A stretch of 64,000 nucleotides of DNA from Motacilla alba alba. Its lineage: Eukaryota; Chordata; Aves; Passeriformes; Motacillidae. This document shows positions 1 to 12,500 of the stretch, one piece after another. The stretch is taken from positions 47,383,652 through 47,447,651 of the forward strand of contig NC_052017.1 of assembly GCF_015832195.1 (NCBI RefSeq), read 5' to 3'. Position numbers and translations under genes: made by a program. Each line of letters starts with the position of its first letter. The first letter of the stretch is position 1. Below the pieces are notes generated by a model. That model did not search any database, was not told the DNA's origin, and saw only the letters and a program-made list of their open reading frames with translations.

Positions 1-796
1 TCGAAAATAGAAATCTTTCATATCAGCTGAACTGTTTTCTCCTCCAAATTCAAATGAAACTTCTCAGTTGGGTGCATGCAGACAGCAAATGCTTCTTCTG
101 CAGAACCCAACTGTCAGAACACATGAAAAATCTGTGTGAAGCCTGCCAGTCTCTCAGCAGACGTGTATGGGGGGATAAATTTTGCAAACACTTGTTATAC
201 AGAGTAGAGCTCACTGTTTGACAGAGATTGTAAGAGTGTCATCATTTCTGACTAATGAGTGGTTTTTTTAATAAGTTGATATACTGTTGATGTAACATAA
301 TGGTGACTCATGGACTTGGTTTGGAAAATAACATGGAATGAAGGGAACAAGCCAGTGACAGGCTGATCTGGATTGCTAATTCAGGCAAAAACTAGAATAA
401 GCAATTTACCCCTGCCAAATGCGAAATTGTTCATCTAAGGACCCAGCACAAGTGTAATGGCAGTTCACTGAGGAGCCACAAGTATGGCTGGGATCAAGGG
501 AGAATAAGCCTCTTATGTCTCATATCAGGTATCTGCAGGGGAAGGCAAAATTTGACAAAAGATTTTTAAATCTGAAGACAGAGGCAGAAGCACATAAAAT
601 GCCTGGAAGCTGAGGTTGTACAAATTCTGTCCAGAAGTATGGTTAATCTTTTTTTTTTTAATTATTATTATTTTTTACTTTTTTGTTTTTAAATAGCAAG
701 ATAGATAACAGTAAGATAAAAGAGAAACAAGTTCCTGAAGGTTGGAATGAATATTTCTGACCTGGAAAATTTTTGACAGAGATCAAATTGTTTTCA
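1..796. other. Noncoding left edge, no gene seen
   Basis: AT-rich DNA with a short A/T run near 650-690. I see no exon with both a splice acceptor and a donor, no long ORF and no recognisable repeat. In mammals the 5' end of ELMO1 lies on this side of GPR141, but nothing here can be assigned to it. Confidence 0.5.
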
Positions 797-897
797 GAAA
801 TCATGGGATGAAAGAGGCCTTCAAGATTATCTAGTTCCAACAGACCTGCCATGGGAACTGGCATGTTCCATGAGACCAGGTTGCTGGCCTTGAATAC
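797..897 (-). mobile_element. CR1 LINE 3'-end fragment
   Basis: A decayed piece of the avian CR1 3' end, read in reverse on the + strand. It keeps the characteristic order of words: an 'aaatcatgggatg' start, then 'agattatctagttccaac', then 'ctgccatggg', then 'gaccaggttgctggccttgaa'-like text. Only about 100 bp remain and similarity fades after 897. The element is 5'-truncated, as is usual for CR1, and has no coding capacity. Confidence 0.75.
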
Positions 898-3861
898 AGA
901 CAAGGACTGAGCACTATGGCTTTTTCTGTACTGAAGAGACCAGTCCAGAGAAATCTCACAGACTGTGCTGCACAGAAAATCACATGAAATGAGTGTGATG
1001 GCATTATCCACACTGACAACTGACAAATCTTGAATACGCAGGAATCTTTCTGCTGATCATATTTCTGAAAGAAACTAGCCTCTGGCCTATTGGCAACCTA
1101 CCACCTTTGTCAGACTAAACCAGCTATTCTTGCAATTGTCCCCCAGCCCTTGGCACCAGCAGCTGCTGTGGCATCCAAATGAAGTGGTGCCCACTATTGC
1201 CTCATGGCTGCTCGAGGCTCCTGTCCAGCAGAAGTTCAGCCACATCATGAGAGGCTTAACACAGAGGAAGACCAAACCTGGCTCCAAGACTTGAGCAATA
1301 TCTCTGAACTGGCAGTTGCTAAAGGGGGCGGGAAGGCACAGAAACAAGGACAGCTGTGTCATGTGAGGTCCACATTATTCTTTTTTCATGTGCCTCCTGC
1401 TAAATTCTGGCAAAGGGACTTGTAAGTTGCATTTCAGGTCAGTAGGTTATAGCTTTGTGAATGTCAGTGTGATAGGAAAACTCACTTCACCAGACAGCAG
1501 CATTTCCTCCGTGAAACATGCCCTGTGTTATGCTACACTCAGTATTCATCACACAATGATATTTCAGTGGGGTCCCTGTGCTACTGGGGAGCTGATAATC
1601 TCCTATCACAGCTGCTAGTAGCATTTTTTTTATTTTTTTGAGATTAATGAAAATTACATCTCCTGCAGATTCTTACTACACAGAGATTTAACAATGACTG
1701 CAGAATTCTGCAGAAACCTGCATTTCTGTGACTCAGTTGCCTATTTGCAGACAGAAATAGGTCTCTTGCTGCCTGATGCACCGGAACATCCAAGTAAAAT
1801 ATCAGCTGTCTGACTTCTTGCTGCCTTCAGTTCAAGTTTCACTGCTGGCCTCTGAAGGGTGACAACACGAGGTTCTTCCTCTCCAAGTGCAGCCTTGCTG
1901 CTAGGTCTGCTCATACCAAGCCACAGTTCCAGTGTGCTGCCATTCCCTCTGTGACACTTTTGAAAGTTTAAAACTTGAAATATGCATTTTAAATCAAAAC
2001 AGTGTGATAATGCCTCTTTTTAGAGACATCTTTTCAAACTGAAGTTTAACAAGTTGGAGAAACTGATGAAGAGCTCTTGCTAATCCCTTCTGACTTGCAT
2101 GGTTTTGAGGATGAAATTAAGTGACTCAGAAACAAGAACAGAACTGGAAGGAACTTGCATCATTTCTGATGCAAGAGCTGCAGTGTGCCAATCTGCAGTG
2201 ACTTTGATAAAAAGCTCCTTCACAACAACCCATTGTAATTCTCTTAATGTACTGGAATTACTTGTCCACATAACTCTGAAATGCAAGATCAAACACAAAA
2301 GGTCAGTAATGCCAGCAATCAACACAGCAGTTTGAGATACGGCACTTATACTGATTATAATAAGATATTTGGAGTCTTAGATGCATTGGGAAAGCTAGAG
2401 AATAACTTTTCAATGTATGAAGAGACCTTGATAACTGTGAGGGTAAGTGCTTAGAAATTGCTAAGAAACAACACAAAACACCTGAGGTGCATAACAGATG
2501 TTCGTTCCTCACTGTGAACAAAAACAGTTAAAAAAACTGTTATAGGCATTTCCTCTTTTCCATAAAATGAATGGATTGCTAAAAAACATTTTCTCTACCC
2601 AACTTTTGGCAGTTTGTGCTACCTAAAAAAATGAAAATAAAGCTGAAACATCACTCATACAGAGACACTGAGGAACTACTTTCTGAAGTGAAAAGCATTT
2701 GAGTATTAAATGAAAAATCACAAAACCTCAGGAGATAACTCTTTCTTGTGTTGTGGAATTCACTGGTAAAATGGACGACTTACCAGAGTCAGTTTTAAAT
2801 CATAGCTCAGGCAACAGAAGCAGTATAACTGTGATAGTATGGGGCCCAACACCGTTTAGTTTTCCCTGCTTCTTTTCTGTAACTGTAATGTGAACATCCC
2901 CTGGACATTTTACAGATGCAAATATGCTTCAGATAATACCCTATCTGAACTCTTCCCCTCCTATATGATCTTGTAGTACTTAAAATCCTAACAGGGGCTG
3001 CATTTAGATTTGTAAGAATTATTTCTAATCTCTCTTTTAGACAGTAATATATTAAAAATGTATAGCACACTTTTTAAACTTGCTATTAACTTGCATGCAG
3101 CTTCTGCCTTGGTCAGACAGGATGATTTACACTCACCCAGGATGTCCCTTCCTAATGTTTTCTAGCAGCCCATTTGGTAACACCCAGTTACTACATGTAA
3201 GGTTTGAAATGGCCCTGAGAATCAGGACAGTACTGCCCACGTTTCTTGGCCTGGCAGAATCTAAGCAGGATTTCCATGGAGTCTAGGTATCCATGGTGTT
3301 TAATCCCTTGCTCAGAGAAACTGTCCATGGAGAAGAAGTTGACTGTAATGTGTTCAAAACTCAGCTCTCAGTAAGAAATAGAATTTGTATCTTAGATAGA
3401 ACAACATATGGTTGTTATCTGGCCCTGGGAAGGACAGATTTGTGTTGCAAGTAAACAAATTGATGAACGAGTAGCAGAATTAAAAGAACATCTCTGACCA
3501 TTACTGTAAAAGCATGCAGATGCTCAGAAGAGAGGAGAAAAAATAACACAGCACAAAATCACCACAATGATGTAGTTTCTCTAAGGATCATTTCCCTCCA
3601 TATATTATTGATTCATGCTCGTTTATAGGAGTATGACTGGAGATGTCTTAAGGACCACAGCAGTTCTCTGCCCAACCTTCTCATCCGTTTTTCCTTAGGC
3701 TGGATGTTTGGATAAAAGTACATGTTACAGCTACTGATGCAATCTGTGGGATTTCAGGATTATTCCTTGACCAAGTGACAGGCGGGAAGTCTTTCTGGCT
3801 TTTTAGGTAGGCCATCTCATTCCTACTTTATCTTAGTCTTTCTGTGTTCTTCCATTTCCAG
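898..3861. other. Spacer upstream of GPR141, likely holding its 5' noncoding exon(s)
   Basis: No coding exon is recognisable. The interval 1090-1400 is more GC-rich than its surroundings and carries a short ORF (1204-1425) without recognisable similarity. A strong splice acceptor ends at 3861, with a long pyrimidine tract running into 'ttccag' immediately before the GPR141 coding sequence. At least one untranslated first exon of GPR141 must therefore lie upstream, here or beyond the window. I could not locate it. Confidence 0.5.
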
Positions 3862-3864
3862 AAT

Positions 3865-4809
3865 ATGTTCCAGGAAGTTTTCAGGAACATGACTGAAGGA
3901 ACCAGGAACAGCAGCGACTCCTCTTCTGCCTTCGTTCACACCAGCACCATGAGTGCCATACTGGTCACTGTCTACTCAGTTGCCTTGGCTGGAGGTGTAA
4001 TTGGGTCCATCACAATGTCCTTTGTGCTGCTCAAGATGAACACTCTGTCTGTGACCACGACTGCCATCATTAACCTGGTCGTTGTGCACAGCCTCCTCCT
4101 CATCACGGTACCCTTCCGCCTCCACTACTATGTCAAAAAGAAGTGGGTATTTAATATGCCATTTTGTAAAATGGTGAGTGCCATGGTGCACATCCACATG
4201 TACCTGACCTTCATCTTTTATGTGATCACGCTGGTGATCCGGTGGCTCGTCTTCTTTCAGTGGAAGGACAAGGTGGAGTTTTACAGGAAGCTGCATGCCA
4301 TTGGGGCGAGCGCTGCCGTGTGGCTCTTTGTCATGTTCTTTGGGGTGCCGCTCTTCTACTTTGAGTATGGACGCTCAGGCTTATACAATAATACAACATG
4401 CTTCAAGTTCCACAAAGAACTACAGCACAAGAGTGTGAAAGCCCTGAATTACACCATAATCGTAACTGTTGCCCTCATTTCTTGCGTCCTCTTGAGCTTG
4501 CAGATTTTTATCCTGGTAAAAGTGGCAAGAAAATTTTCCAGCTCCCTCTGTTCACACCAAGAATTCTGGGCTCAGGTGAAAAACTTGATTTTCATCTGGA
4601 TCATCATAATTTGGTTCCTTCCCTATCACCTGTTCAGGGCCTACTACATACAGTATGTGAGTGATTTTGACCAGTTAGAAAGCTACAATGAGGTTTTTTT
4701 GAGCCTGACTGCCCTGAGCTGTCTGGACCTGCTGTCATTCATGCTGAGTGGAAGCCGCTTTTTCAAGCAAAATGTGGGGATGCTCCACAGGAGGTTGCCT
4801 TGCTGCTAG
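3865..4809 (+). CDS. GPR141: G-protein coupled receptor 141 (orphan class A GPCR), single coding exon
   Basis: Predicted 314-residue seven-helix plasma-membrane receptor with no established ligand; mammalian expression is mainly in myeloid cells (family knowledge). The N-terminus has the glycosylation sites NMT and NSS, and NNT lies in the second extracellular loop. Helices are at about 30-56, 64-88, 102-130, 146-168, 194-220, 238-262 and 273-296. C101 at the top of helix 3 and C179 in loop 2 can form the conserved disulfide. Segments such as KDKVEFYRKLHA, CFKFHKEL and SHQEFWAQ are those I associate with GPR141. The DRY-position triplet is I125-R126-W127, and helix 6 has FLPYHLFR. An acceptor AG ends at 3861, so translation most likely starts at ATG 3865; ATG 3889, before TEGTRNSS, is an alternative. 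The stop is TAG at 4807-4809. The frame is open further back to 3844, but that GTG lies in the pyrimidine tract and is not a plausible start. A shorter paralogue sits 19 kb downstream on the same strand. Confidence 0.94.
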   Translation: MFQEVFRNMTEGTRNSSDSSSAFVHTSTMSAILVTVYSVALAGGVIGSITMSFVLLKMNTLSVTTTAIINLVVVHSLLLITVPFRLHYYVKKKWVFNMPFCKMVSAMVHIHMYLTFIFYVITLVIRWLVFFQWKDKVEFYRKLHAIGASAAVWLFVMFFGVPLFYFEYGRSGLYNNTTCFKFHKELQHKSVKALNYTIIVTVALISCVLLSLQIFILVKVARKFSSSLCSHQEFWAQVKNLIFIWIIIIWFLPYHLFRAYYIQYVSDFDQLESYNEVFLSLTALSCLDLLSFMLSGSRFFKQNVGMLHRRLPCC

Positions 4810-7800
4810 CATCAGCCTCCTGCATCGTGTGCAGGACCTGGGATAGGACAGTGATGGACAGACATGGCAAACTCACTCCTCAGCAAGTGAGGGCATGCTC
4901 TGGAAATGGTACAACACACTCACACAGGGCTCTGCTCATCGGGTTCCTGAAGAAATGGAACAAACTGCCTCCAGGGTCTCAGCTAGTAAACAGGAAGGTG
5001 ACCTCAGCAATTTCCTCATGGTGCTACCCAGTGAGTTGTGGGTGGACCTGGAGAAGAGGGAAAAAAGGTCATGGACTCTTTTGTCTTACTGTTTTTACAA
5101 CAAGATTTGCGAAGTCAAAGGCACTAGGAGGAGACTTGAGAATTGCAATGTAGAAACACAAATAAGGAAGCTGGTTTATATGGACTAAGGTACAGATTTT
5201 TGAAACTTTAAGATCTATATCATTTTCCCATACATTTCATATTTATTTCCCACAAGCTTTCATAAAATATCAGGGAAGATATTGTCCTTCCTGAGTAGGT
5301 TTGTTTCTTTGGTGTTAAGCATAACTTTCTAAGTGAATTGAACAATTAAACCAACTATTTAAAACTAAATCAGTGATAGATAGTTATTTCTTAAAATATT
5401 TTCTCAAAATCACTTTTTGAGATGGTATCACTGCAACAGAAAAGAATTTTATCTTTCTCACATTATGAAAATACGTCTAAAAAATTATACACTATCACTG
5501 AAATGGACATGGCAAGTTCAAACAAAAGTCTGTATTAATATTATTCACATTTTTTTTCAATTAAAGGTAATATTTTACAGTCAGGACAGGGTTTTTTAGA
5601 TCATTCAGACAGAATTTGTCTTCTCTTCAAAAGACAAATATCATAGGTATCCAAGGTAGCAATGTTTTTTTGTAAATCTTATGTTGATTTTGTGCATTTA
5701 TGAAGTTCATAAATAGTTACTCACAGTGTCTTTAGCTTGAAAGCAATTCTATAAATTTTGAACCCTGTACTGATGGAAGAAATGGAAATGATGCTGCTTG
5801 GATATGAGGGATGGAAAAAGCTAATAGACCCAGTGTAGCTAAAAGCATATTACATCTCAGTGAGGCATTGCCACTTGCTGTCTCTGAAGACAGAAATAAA
5901 TTCCACTAAAAAAGATGAAAAATTTGGTAAAATTTCTATGAAAGACATTGAGGCTTTCATGGCTCAGCTGCTTTATACCTATCCCTAAAAAAGAATATAA
6001 GTCTCAACTCCTCTAATGCAAGACATCAATGGCTAATACATCTTTATTTTTCTTGCCATCTGCATAAGGTCACATTTTTTCATCTAGAGTTAGTGGGACA
6101 ATAATTTAATCATTTAACTAATTAGAGGTTTTCAGATGATCAATTTCCATGAGAGTCTCTCCTCATGATGCTGTTGAAATCCACCTTTTCACACTTGTGA
6201 ATCTTTCCATTCCTTTCTGCTTCACCTTCAACATCTCTTGCACATCAGACAGCAATAAAATAATAATTGATTGATCTTGTTATACCTGTGCAATCTCATT
6301 GCTGTGCACATTGATTTTGGCCCCACCAAGATGGTAACTTTAAGGGATCTGTCTCTTCTCTAGTCTTTCTACCTTTCTACCTTGTCCTTCCTTCTTGCTT
6401 CAAGGCTCTTTATATCTATCAGGATATTTGATTATAAAAAGGTATTTTCAGGTCAGAGTATGAGTCATGCCGTACAACACCAAATGGTGGAAATCACTGA
6501 AGATCATAACACAAGTGAGGTGTTGGGCAGCTCTCATGGCTCACCCTTGGCAAACAGCCTGGACCACCTCTGTTAAGAAAGAAATGTGAGAGCTTACAGT
6601 GTGTGTGTACCTGAAAAAAATCTGTCCAAGAAGGAGTTCGTTCCCAAAGGATCACAGTGAAAAGGATAACAACTACCAGCTATTCAACAGTAGTTGGGAA
6701 ACTACTTTCAAAACATGGAGGGAATCAACTTGGATGTGTAGCTCACTACTAGTTACCTGTGTGTCATTAAGAAAGCAATAAACTGCTATAATCCAGCTTT
6801 GTTTTAAAGCTACACAAACAAATCATATTCTCCTTGTGGTGGGAGAGGATGGAAATTGGCATAACATTTTTGTTTCCTCCTGTAGCAACGTGGTTGGTTA
6901 AAGAAAATGCCTTGCATGCATTCTGTAGGCACTGCATAGCTTTGTAACATTATATTATCACCCTTCTACTATAATAAAGTTATTAACAAACAAAATGACT
7001 ATGTGCTGAAAAAATTAAGTCCCTCCTACAAGAATGCACATAAATTAGAAGTATTTTATATCTGCATTTGGAATGAAACACAAAACACATGATTTTTAAA
7101 ACAGTACCTCCTAACTATACAGACCAACAAATCTTGTTCCTCCGTGTGTTTAAATCACAAGTAATTAATTCCTGTAAAAATGCAAACTTTCACAGTAGCC
7201 TGCACCATAACATCACAAAAAATAGTAGTGACTTTTTCTCCCCCGATAAAATTTGTTGCTAATGATGTTAATACTAACTCAGCACAATAACTAGCTAATT
7301 AGGGGGTCCAATAATCACATTATTTAGGTTGGCGATGTTATCCTGCACCAAGTCATGCTTTTTATGGGACTGTCTATGCAAACGTTATGTCTACCACTTG
7401 TCTTGCTTTGTGAGAGCCAGTGTCTGGCAGAGAATGCCCTCCCCTGCCCTGAGAGAATGAACTCCCTTAACTGTGCCAGGAGTGACCTCCAGAGAAGAAG
7501 GGGAATTTCCAGTTACCTTCATCTGCTTGGTCAGCGGCACCACAATCATGAAGATGACCTTTTTTTCTTTCTCTGACAGAGGATAATACTAGACTAGAAA
7601 ACAATCATGATCACAAACACACTCTAACAGAAGGACATAGAGGGGATAGGATCTGAAGAACAGGACTGGGAATGAGGAGAAGAGAGCAGAATATCACCGT
7701 ACTTTTACCACAGAGCAACAAGACAAGGTGACTGGGTCTCTTGCCTTCATCTCAGGTTATTTATTTAATCATAAAGTTGCTAAAAAGTGGCACTCTCACT

Positions 7801-8810
7801 GATGGGAGCAAACTTGCCCTCAGCCACTCCTTGCTCCCACTCCAGTATCGCTCTTTCTCTGTGGTTGGAATTTGCGACCTGAGTGTCTTTCAGCTGCATC
7901 AGTTCCCTCTCAAGATCGCCAGGGAATTATGGAAAATCAAGTCAAGGCAAGGACAAATACAGCAAAGGTTGCATTTTGCAGCAATGCTTACTTGAGGGTT
8001 TTATCAACTGTAATCCTACTTGTCTAATTCCCCTTAGGATACTGATCTTTTCAGGCAGTTTGCCACAGTCTGTGTCGACTGGCATTTCCATTTCCATGTA
8101 TTCCCAATAACCAGGGTGCCTTAGACTAAAAGTACTGGTTGAGGGAAAAGGTACCTCAATAGCTGCAGGCCTAGAAAGGGGGTTTGGGGGTTTCAGGCAC
8201 TTTATGCTTTCTCCAGGGATAAAGAGAGATGGGCATGAAAAACCCTGAAGGCAGCAGAGGCAGCAGTTTCTGAACAAAAGCCTCAACAGAATTGCAGAAT
8301 TGGACATTTCTGACCTATAAAGTCACTCATTTCTGCTGTTTTCAGAGAAATAGAGCTTGGCATGCATTTTCCCTGTAAGTAAACCCTATGGCTAGGACTT
8401 GATTGGAAATAAGGGCTGGTTTCAAAAGGCAAGGGGTCATTAATAAAACACCAGCTTGACTTCCCAGACAAAAATTTCAGAAAATCAAACTAAACTTTCT
8501 GACACTCAGTGAAGTAATTTTCCTCACTTGCAAACAGCTGCTTAATAAACCAAATTTTTTGCTGAGTAGAGAAACACCAATAAAGATAATATACAGTGTA
8601 TATTCCCTAGAGGCTAACTATAAGTAATATATAATCCTCTTTTCTCTGGTGAGGCAGCAGACATGCCAGCTGGCTGCTTTCACCCTCAACCTGTAACTTT
8701 CCTCTTTCCTGGCAATGCCTCCAGTTCAGGAGTGCCAGGCTGGTTTTACCCATCAGCTATTCCAGCTGTGCCCTCAAAGAATTGGGTGTCATTTATGTGT
8801 GGCTGGGGCT
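4810..8810. other. 3' UTR of GPR141 and intergenic DNA
   Basis: The first few hundred bases should be 3' UTR. No canonical AATAAA stands out close to the stop; an ATTAAA at 5345-5350 is a weak candidate signal. The rest is AT-rich spacer with short ORFs that show no recognisable protein. The interval 7230-7345 is unusually dense in TAAT-type words and is discussed as a possible conserved noncoding element. Confidence 0.5.
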
Positions 8811-9582
8811 CAGAATCACAAAATCAAAGACTGGGTAATGTAGGAAAGGCCCACAGTGGGTCATCGGATCCATCCTCCATGCTGAAGCAGAGTCATCCTA
8901 GAGGACATAAGACATGACTGCATCCAGATGGCTCTTGATATCTCCAGTAAGACAAATTCCACAATCTCTCTGGGTAATTTGTTCCAGTGCATGGTCATAG
9001 CACAGTGGAGAAGTTCCTCTTCATATTCAGGTGGAATTTCCTGTGCATCCATTTCTGCCCATTGCCTCGTGTCCTAGTTCTTGGCACCACAGAGAAGAGC
9101 CTGGCTCCATCCTGTTGGCACCCTCCCTTCAGATAAAAGATTGATGAGGGCCCCTTTCAGACATCACTTCTCGGGCTGAACATGCTCAGCTCTCTCAGCC
9201 TGGCCTCATAAGGGAGAGACTCCAGCAGAACTGTACAGGTGCTCATCTTCATAGCCCTTCACCAGACCTGCTCCAGAACTCAATGTCTCCCTTGTACCAA
9301 AGAACCCAGAACTGTTCACAGCACTCCAAGTGTGGCCTAGCCAGGTCCGAGTAGAGGGGCAGGATCACCTCCCCTGACCTTCTGGCAAAGCTCTTCCTAA
9401 TGCACCCCAGGATACCACTGGCCACAAGGGAACTGCAGCCTCATGGACACCCAGGACCTCCAGGTCCTTCTCTGCAGAACTGCTTTCCATCAGGCGGACC
9501 CCCAGCCTGTGCTGGTGCAGGGGATTATTTTTACCCAGGTGCATGACCCTGCATTTTCCTTTGTTGAACTTCAGACCAGTAG
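8811..9582 (-). mobile_element. CR1 LINE, 3' UTR plus end of ORF2
   Basis: The longest CR1 copy in the window, about 770 bp, inserted in reverse. The left end carries the diagnostic 'cagaatcaca...' start of a reversed CR1. The middle has the 'ctctctcagcctggcctcata' and 'cagcactccaagtgtggcct' words. The right end, read on the minus strand around 9440-9570, still translates into the C-terminal part of the CR1 reverse-transcriptase ORF ([15 protein letters not shown], then [12 protein letters not shown]). It is 5'-truncated and carries indels, so it is a dead copy. Any short ORF annotated on the minus strand here is transposon debris. Confidence 0.93.
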
Positions 9583-12500
9583 GCTCACATGACTCAGGCC
9601 TTTCCAATGGAAATGGTGCCAGTGCCATAGCTGGGAAGGGTAATGCACAGCCAGCTGGGGGCTCAGTTACCAAATCCAGAGGCAACCCCACCCATAGCAG
9701 GGTCATAGTCAGGAAGGGATACATGATCAATGCCGACAACAGAAGCGAGAGAGACGTTGGCAGAGAAATTTGATAGCATCCTCAAATGCTTCATCTGAAC
9801 CTGCAGGAAGCAATACCCTGATTTGTGCTTGACAGGGAATGCACGCTAAGGGGAGGACTCATGGAAAAGAGCTCATAGGCCCTGATCTGCTTTAGAGTTC
9901 TGCAGCATGGAGAAACACAGCAGCCAGCCCATGGCTGAGGGGGGACGCATACCCTAATGGAGTGGTGGCACTAGGATCTCTAACAAGAGCATGTAAGAAT
10001 TGCACATTGGACTTTGTCTTCCCAGTACTTTTCCTCAGTGGAGCAAGAGCTCACAGAGACTTCACTAATAAAATAACTATAAAAATGTGAGGGAAAATAA
10101 GAAAGGGCAGGCTGTGTCTGTGTTCATGGGAAAACGTGACAGATGGCCTTCAATCACACCCTTGGAGAGGAGAGTCTCACATGTTTGGAGGCTGCATGGA
10201 GAGAAACACAAATGGATGCAAATTCCACATGCATGGAGACAGTCCACAGTCCCTGTCCTCTGCTGCAGAAGGAGCAGCTGAATGAGAATCCTCTCAAGAC
10301 ATGAAATATCCCTGTACATTAGAAATAGCATCACAAAGTTTCACATAGGGAAAAGCAGTATATAAGTTAAATTCAGCTAGCAAGAATAAACCTGTCTTTA
10401 CAGTGAACTGGCCTTCAGAAGTTTAAACCTGAACAGCAGACAACATGTATATAATATCATGAATCTGTGAAAGTGGCTATTAAAAAAAAAAGCTTGGCAA
10501 TTTGCAGCTGTTTCATGAAATTATAGTTTCAGCTACATAATATGATTGGGTTTAGGTATTTCAGAAAATAATGGTCATTTTATTACACCCCTGGACCACA
10601 TCCTTTGCTTGGTCATCACCTGAAATATCTAATGATTTCCAGCATTTCACGAAACATTACCTTTTATCACTACTGTTCTAGTAGTGATAGAGGGAGGTCA
10701 GGTCAAATATCAATCCAAGGAACAAAAAATTTACAAGCTCTGTACATTTTACAGAGTTGCCCTCAGAAGAGTCTTTATTTTAGAAAATATAACATATAAT
10801 GTGCTCTGTAATATACGGTAGGGTTTTAAATACTCTGGGAAATAAAATGAAAAGAGCTCTTTCTGTTATCTTTTAAACCAACAAGTTCAAAAAGCCATAG
10901 GCTGGATATTTTGCATAATGCATGTCTACTATTTTCTGTCATTTTGCAAAATAACTGGAAGTCATTCTGAGAAATGATTAAAAATTTTATTCATTTTGCA
11001 AAATGTGTGGTTTCATAATATGGCTGTAATGTATGTCAGAAATTGGAGCAAGAGTAGTTGTACATAAACAGAAGGAGTTGAATCAGATTTCTCTCTAATT
11101 GCTGAGTAATCATTCCTGAAGTTGCCCCAGGATTTTCAACTTAAATTTAGAGAACAACTGTACAAAAAGAATAAGAAATGCTCCATCTACATAATCCTAA
11201 AGAGAGAGTATTGTGCAACTATTGCTGGAATAAAGACAAGAAATACATAATCCCAAATCAAAATTGAGCCATGAATACTATCTGCTTAGAAAGTAAGTAT
11301 GGAGAACACACTCTCTCTTGTTTTTTAAGTCTAAATGCATATGTCAGTGCTTTCCCCATTTACATACACAGAATTATTTCTAATAAACTGCTTACTGTGT
11401 GCCTGGTTTCAGATATGAGATTCTAATGTGGACACACTGAGAATTTGATAGAGAGCAGGCAAACAGAAGAGGAGTGTCCTTCATGTGATCATTGAGGATA
11501 TGTACAATATAATCATAAAAGCACATATGGCCATGGCGGCCACGACTGTGCCATGAAACATTTGTTCATCTAAGTATGCAAACATCACCAGAGAGGCTGT
11601 TGAGCACTTCAAATCCTTCTGTGTAGTGTGCTAAGAAAAGAGAAGGCACTACTTGGAATGGTTTCTTGACTGGTCTATTCTGAACAAGGAGAGCTTAGCA
11701 TAGGGTAAATTGACAGTCAACATGCAGTCCATGCATCTGGGCAGCTTGAAGGGATGCAAGAGGAGTGTATCACCAAATTTTGTGTTTTCCATCCACTTAT
11801 GACCAAAAAAAACCAGCTGAGGTGGTTCTACATCGTCTTGACACCTCTCTCACTTTTGAAGACCCTTTTATATTGCAGGATCATGATGGAACAAAATTCA
11901 TTACTCATGTAATGCAAGAACTAAAGTATTTGTGGTCTCAGTTTAGATTCAAGCATGGAAAACCAGGATACTGTAGAATGAAAGAACTAGCAGAGCATCC
12001 AAACAGCATACTAAGGAGATGCTCAACCACTGTCAGGCAGATGATAATTCATAGGAGCAGTCAGTGGGAATATGCTTTGTGAAGTTTGCTAAAAATTCAG
12101 CTTATCACTTGGGAAGAAAATTCAAGCTTACAATTTGAGCTTACATTGCTTTTTATGAATTTACATGGGCAAACTAATGTGTCAAGTTTTTTTCAAAAAT
12201 TAACTTAAAAACTGAGAAATAATAGTTCACTGATTTACCAGTCTGCATGTGTGCAGGAAAGGAAGGGATGAGGAAAGGAAGCTACGGGAGCTTTTTGTGG
12301 AAACTGGAACAAGCTCAGCCTACCAACAATGCTTACTGTCCCATGCCAATATAAAATCATGATATTGTTTATGTCACCCTGCCATAATGAAGGAGTTAGA
12401 AACTGATATACTTCGGGTTTGTATTGACTTTATTATAAAAGTCTTTTATAGCATGAATTTAATTTCATTAGGGAGCAGAGTTAATTAGTGGAGCTGTTTC

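Noticed and set aside
3844..3864. Upstream in-frame extension of GPR141 starting at a GTG
   Set aside because: It lies in the pyrimidine tract and AG of a strong splice acceptor, and vertebrate genes rarely start at GTG. The first ATG after the acceptor is 3865.
3976..4296. Minus-strand ORF inside GPR141
   Set aside because: It is the complement of a highly biased transmembrane coding sequence and has no family similarity of its own.
4800..5188. ORFs overlapping the end of GPR141
   Set aside because: They start inside the GPR141 stop region in other frames, have no recognisable domain and fit 3' UTR.
9365..9739. 124-codon minus-strand ORF as a host gene
   Set aside because: Its middle encodes the tail of CR1 reverse transcriptase, so it is transposon debris.
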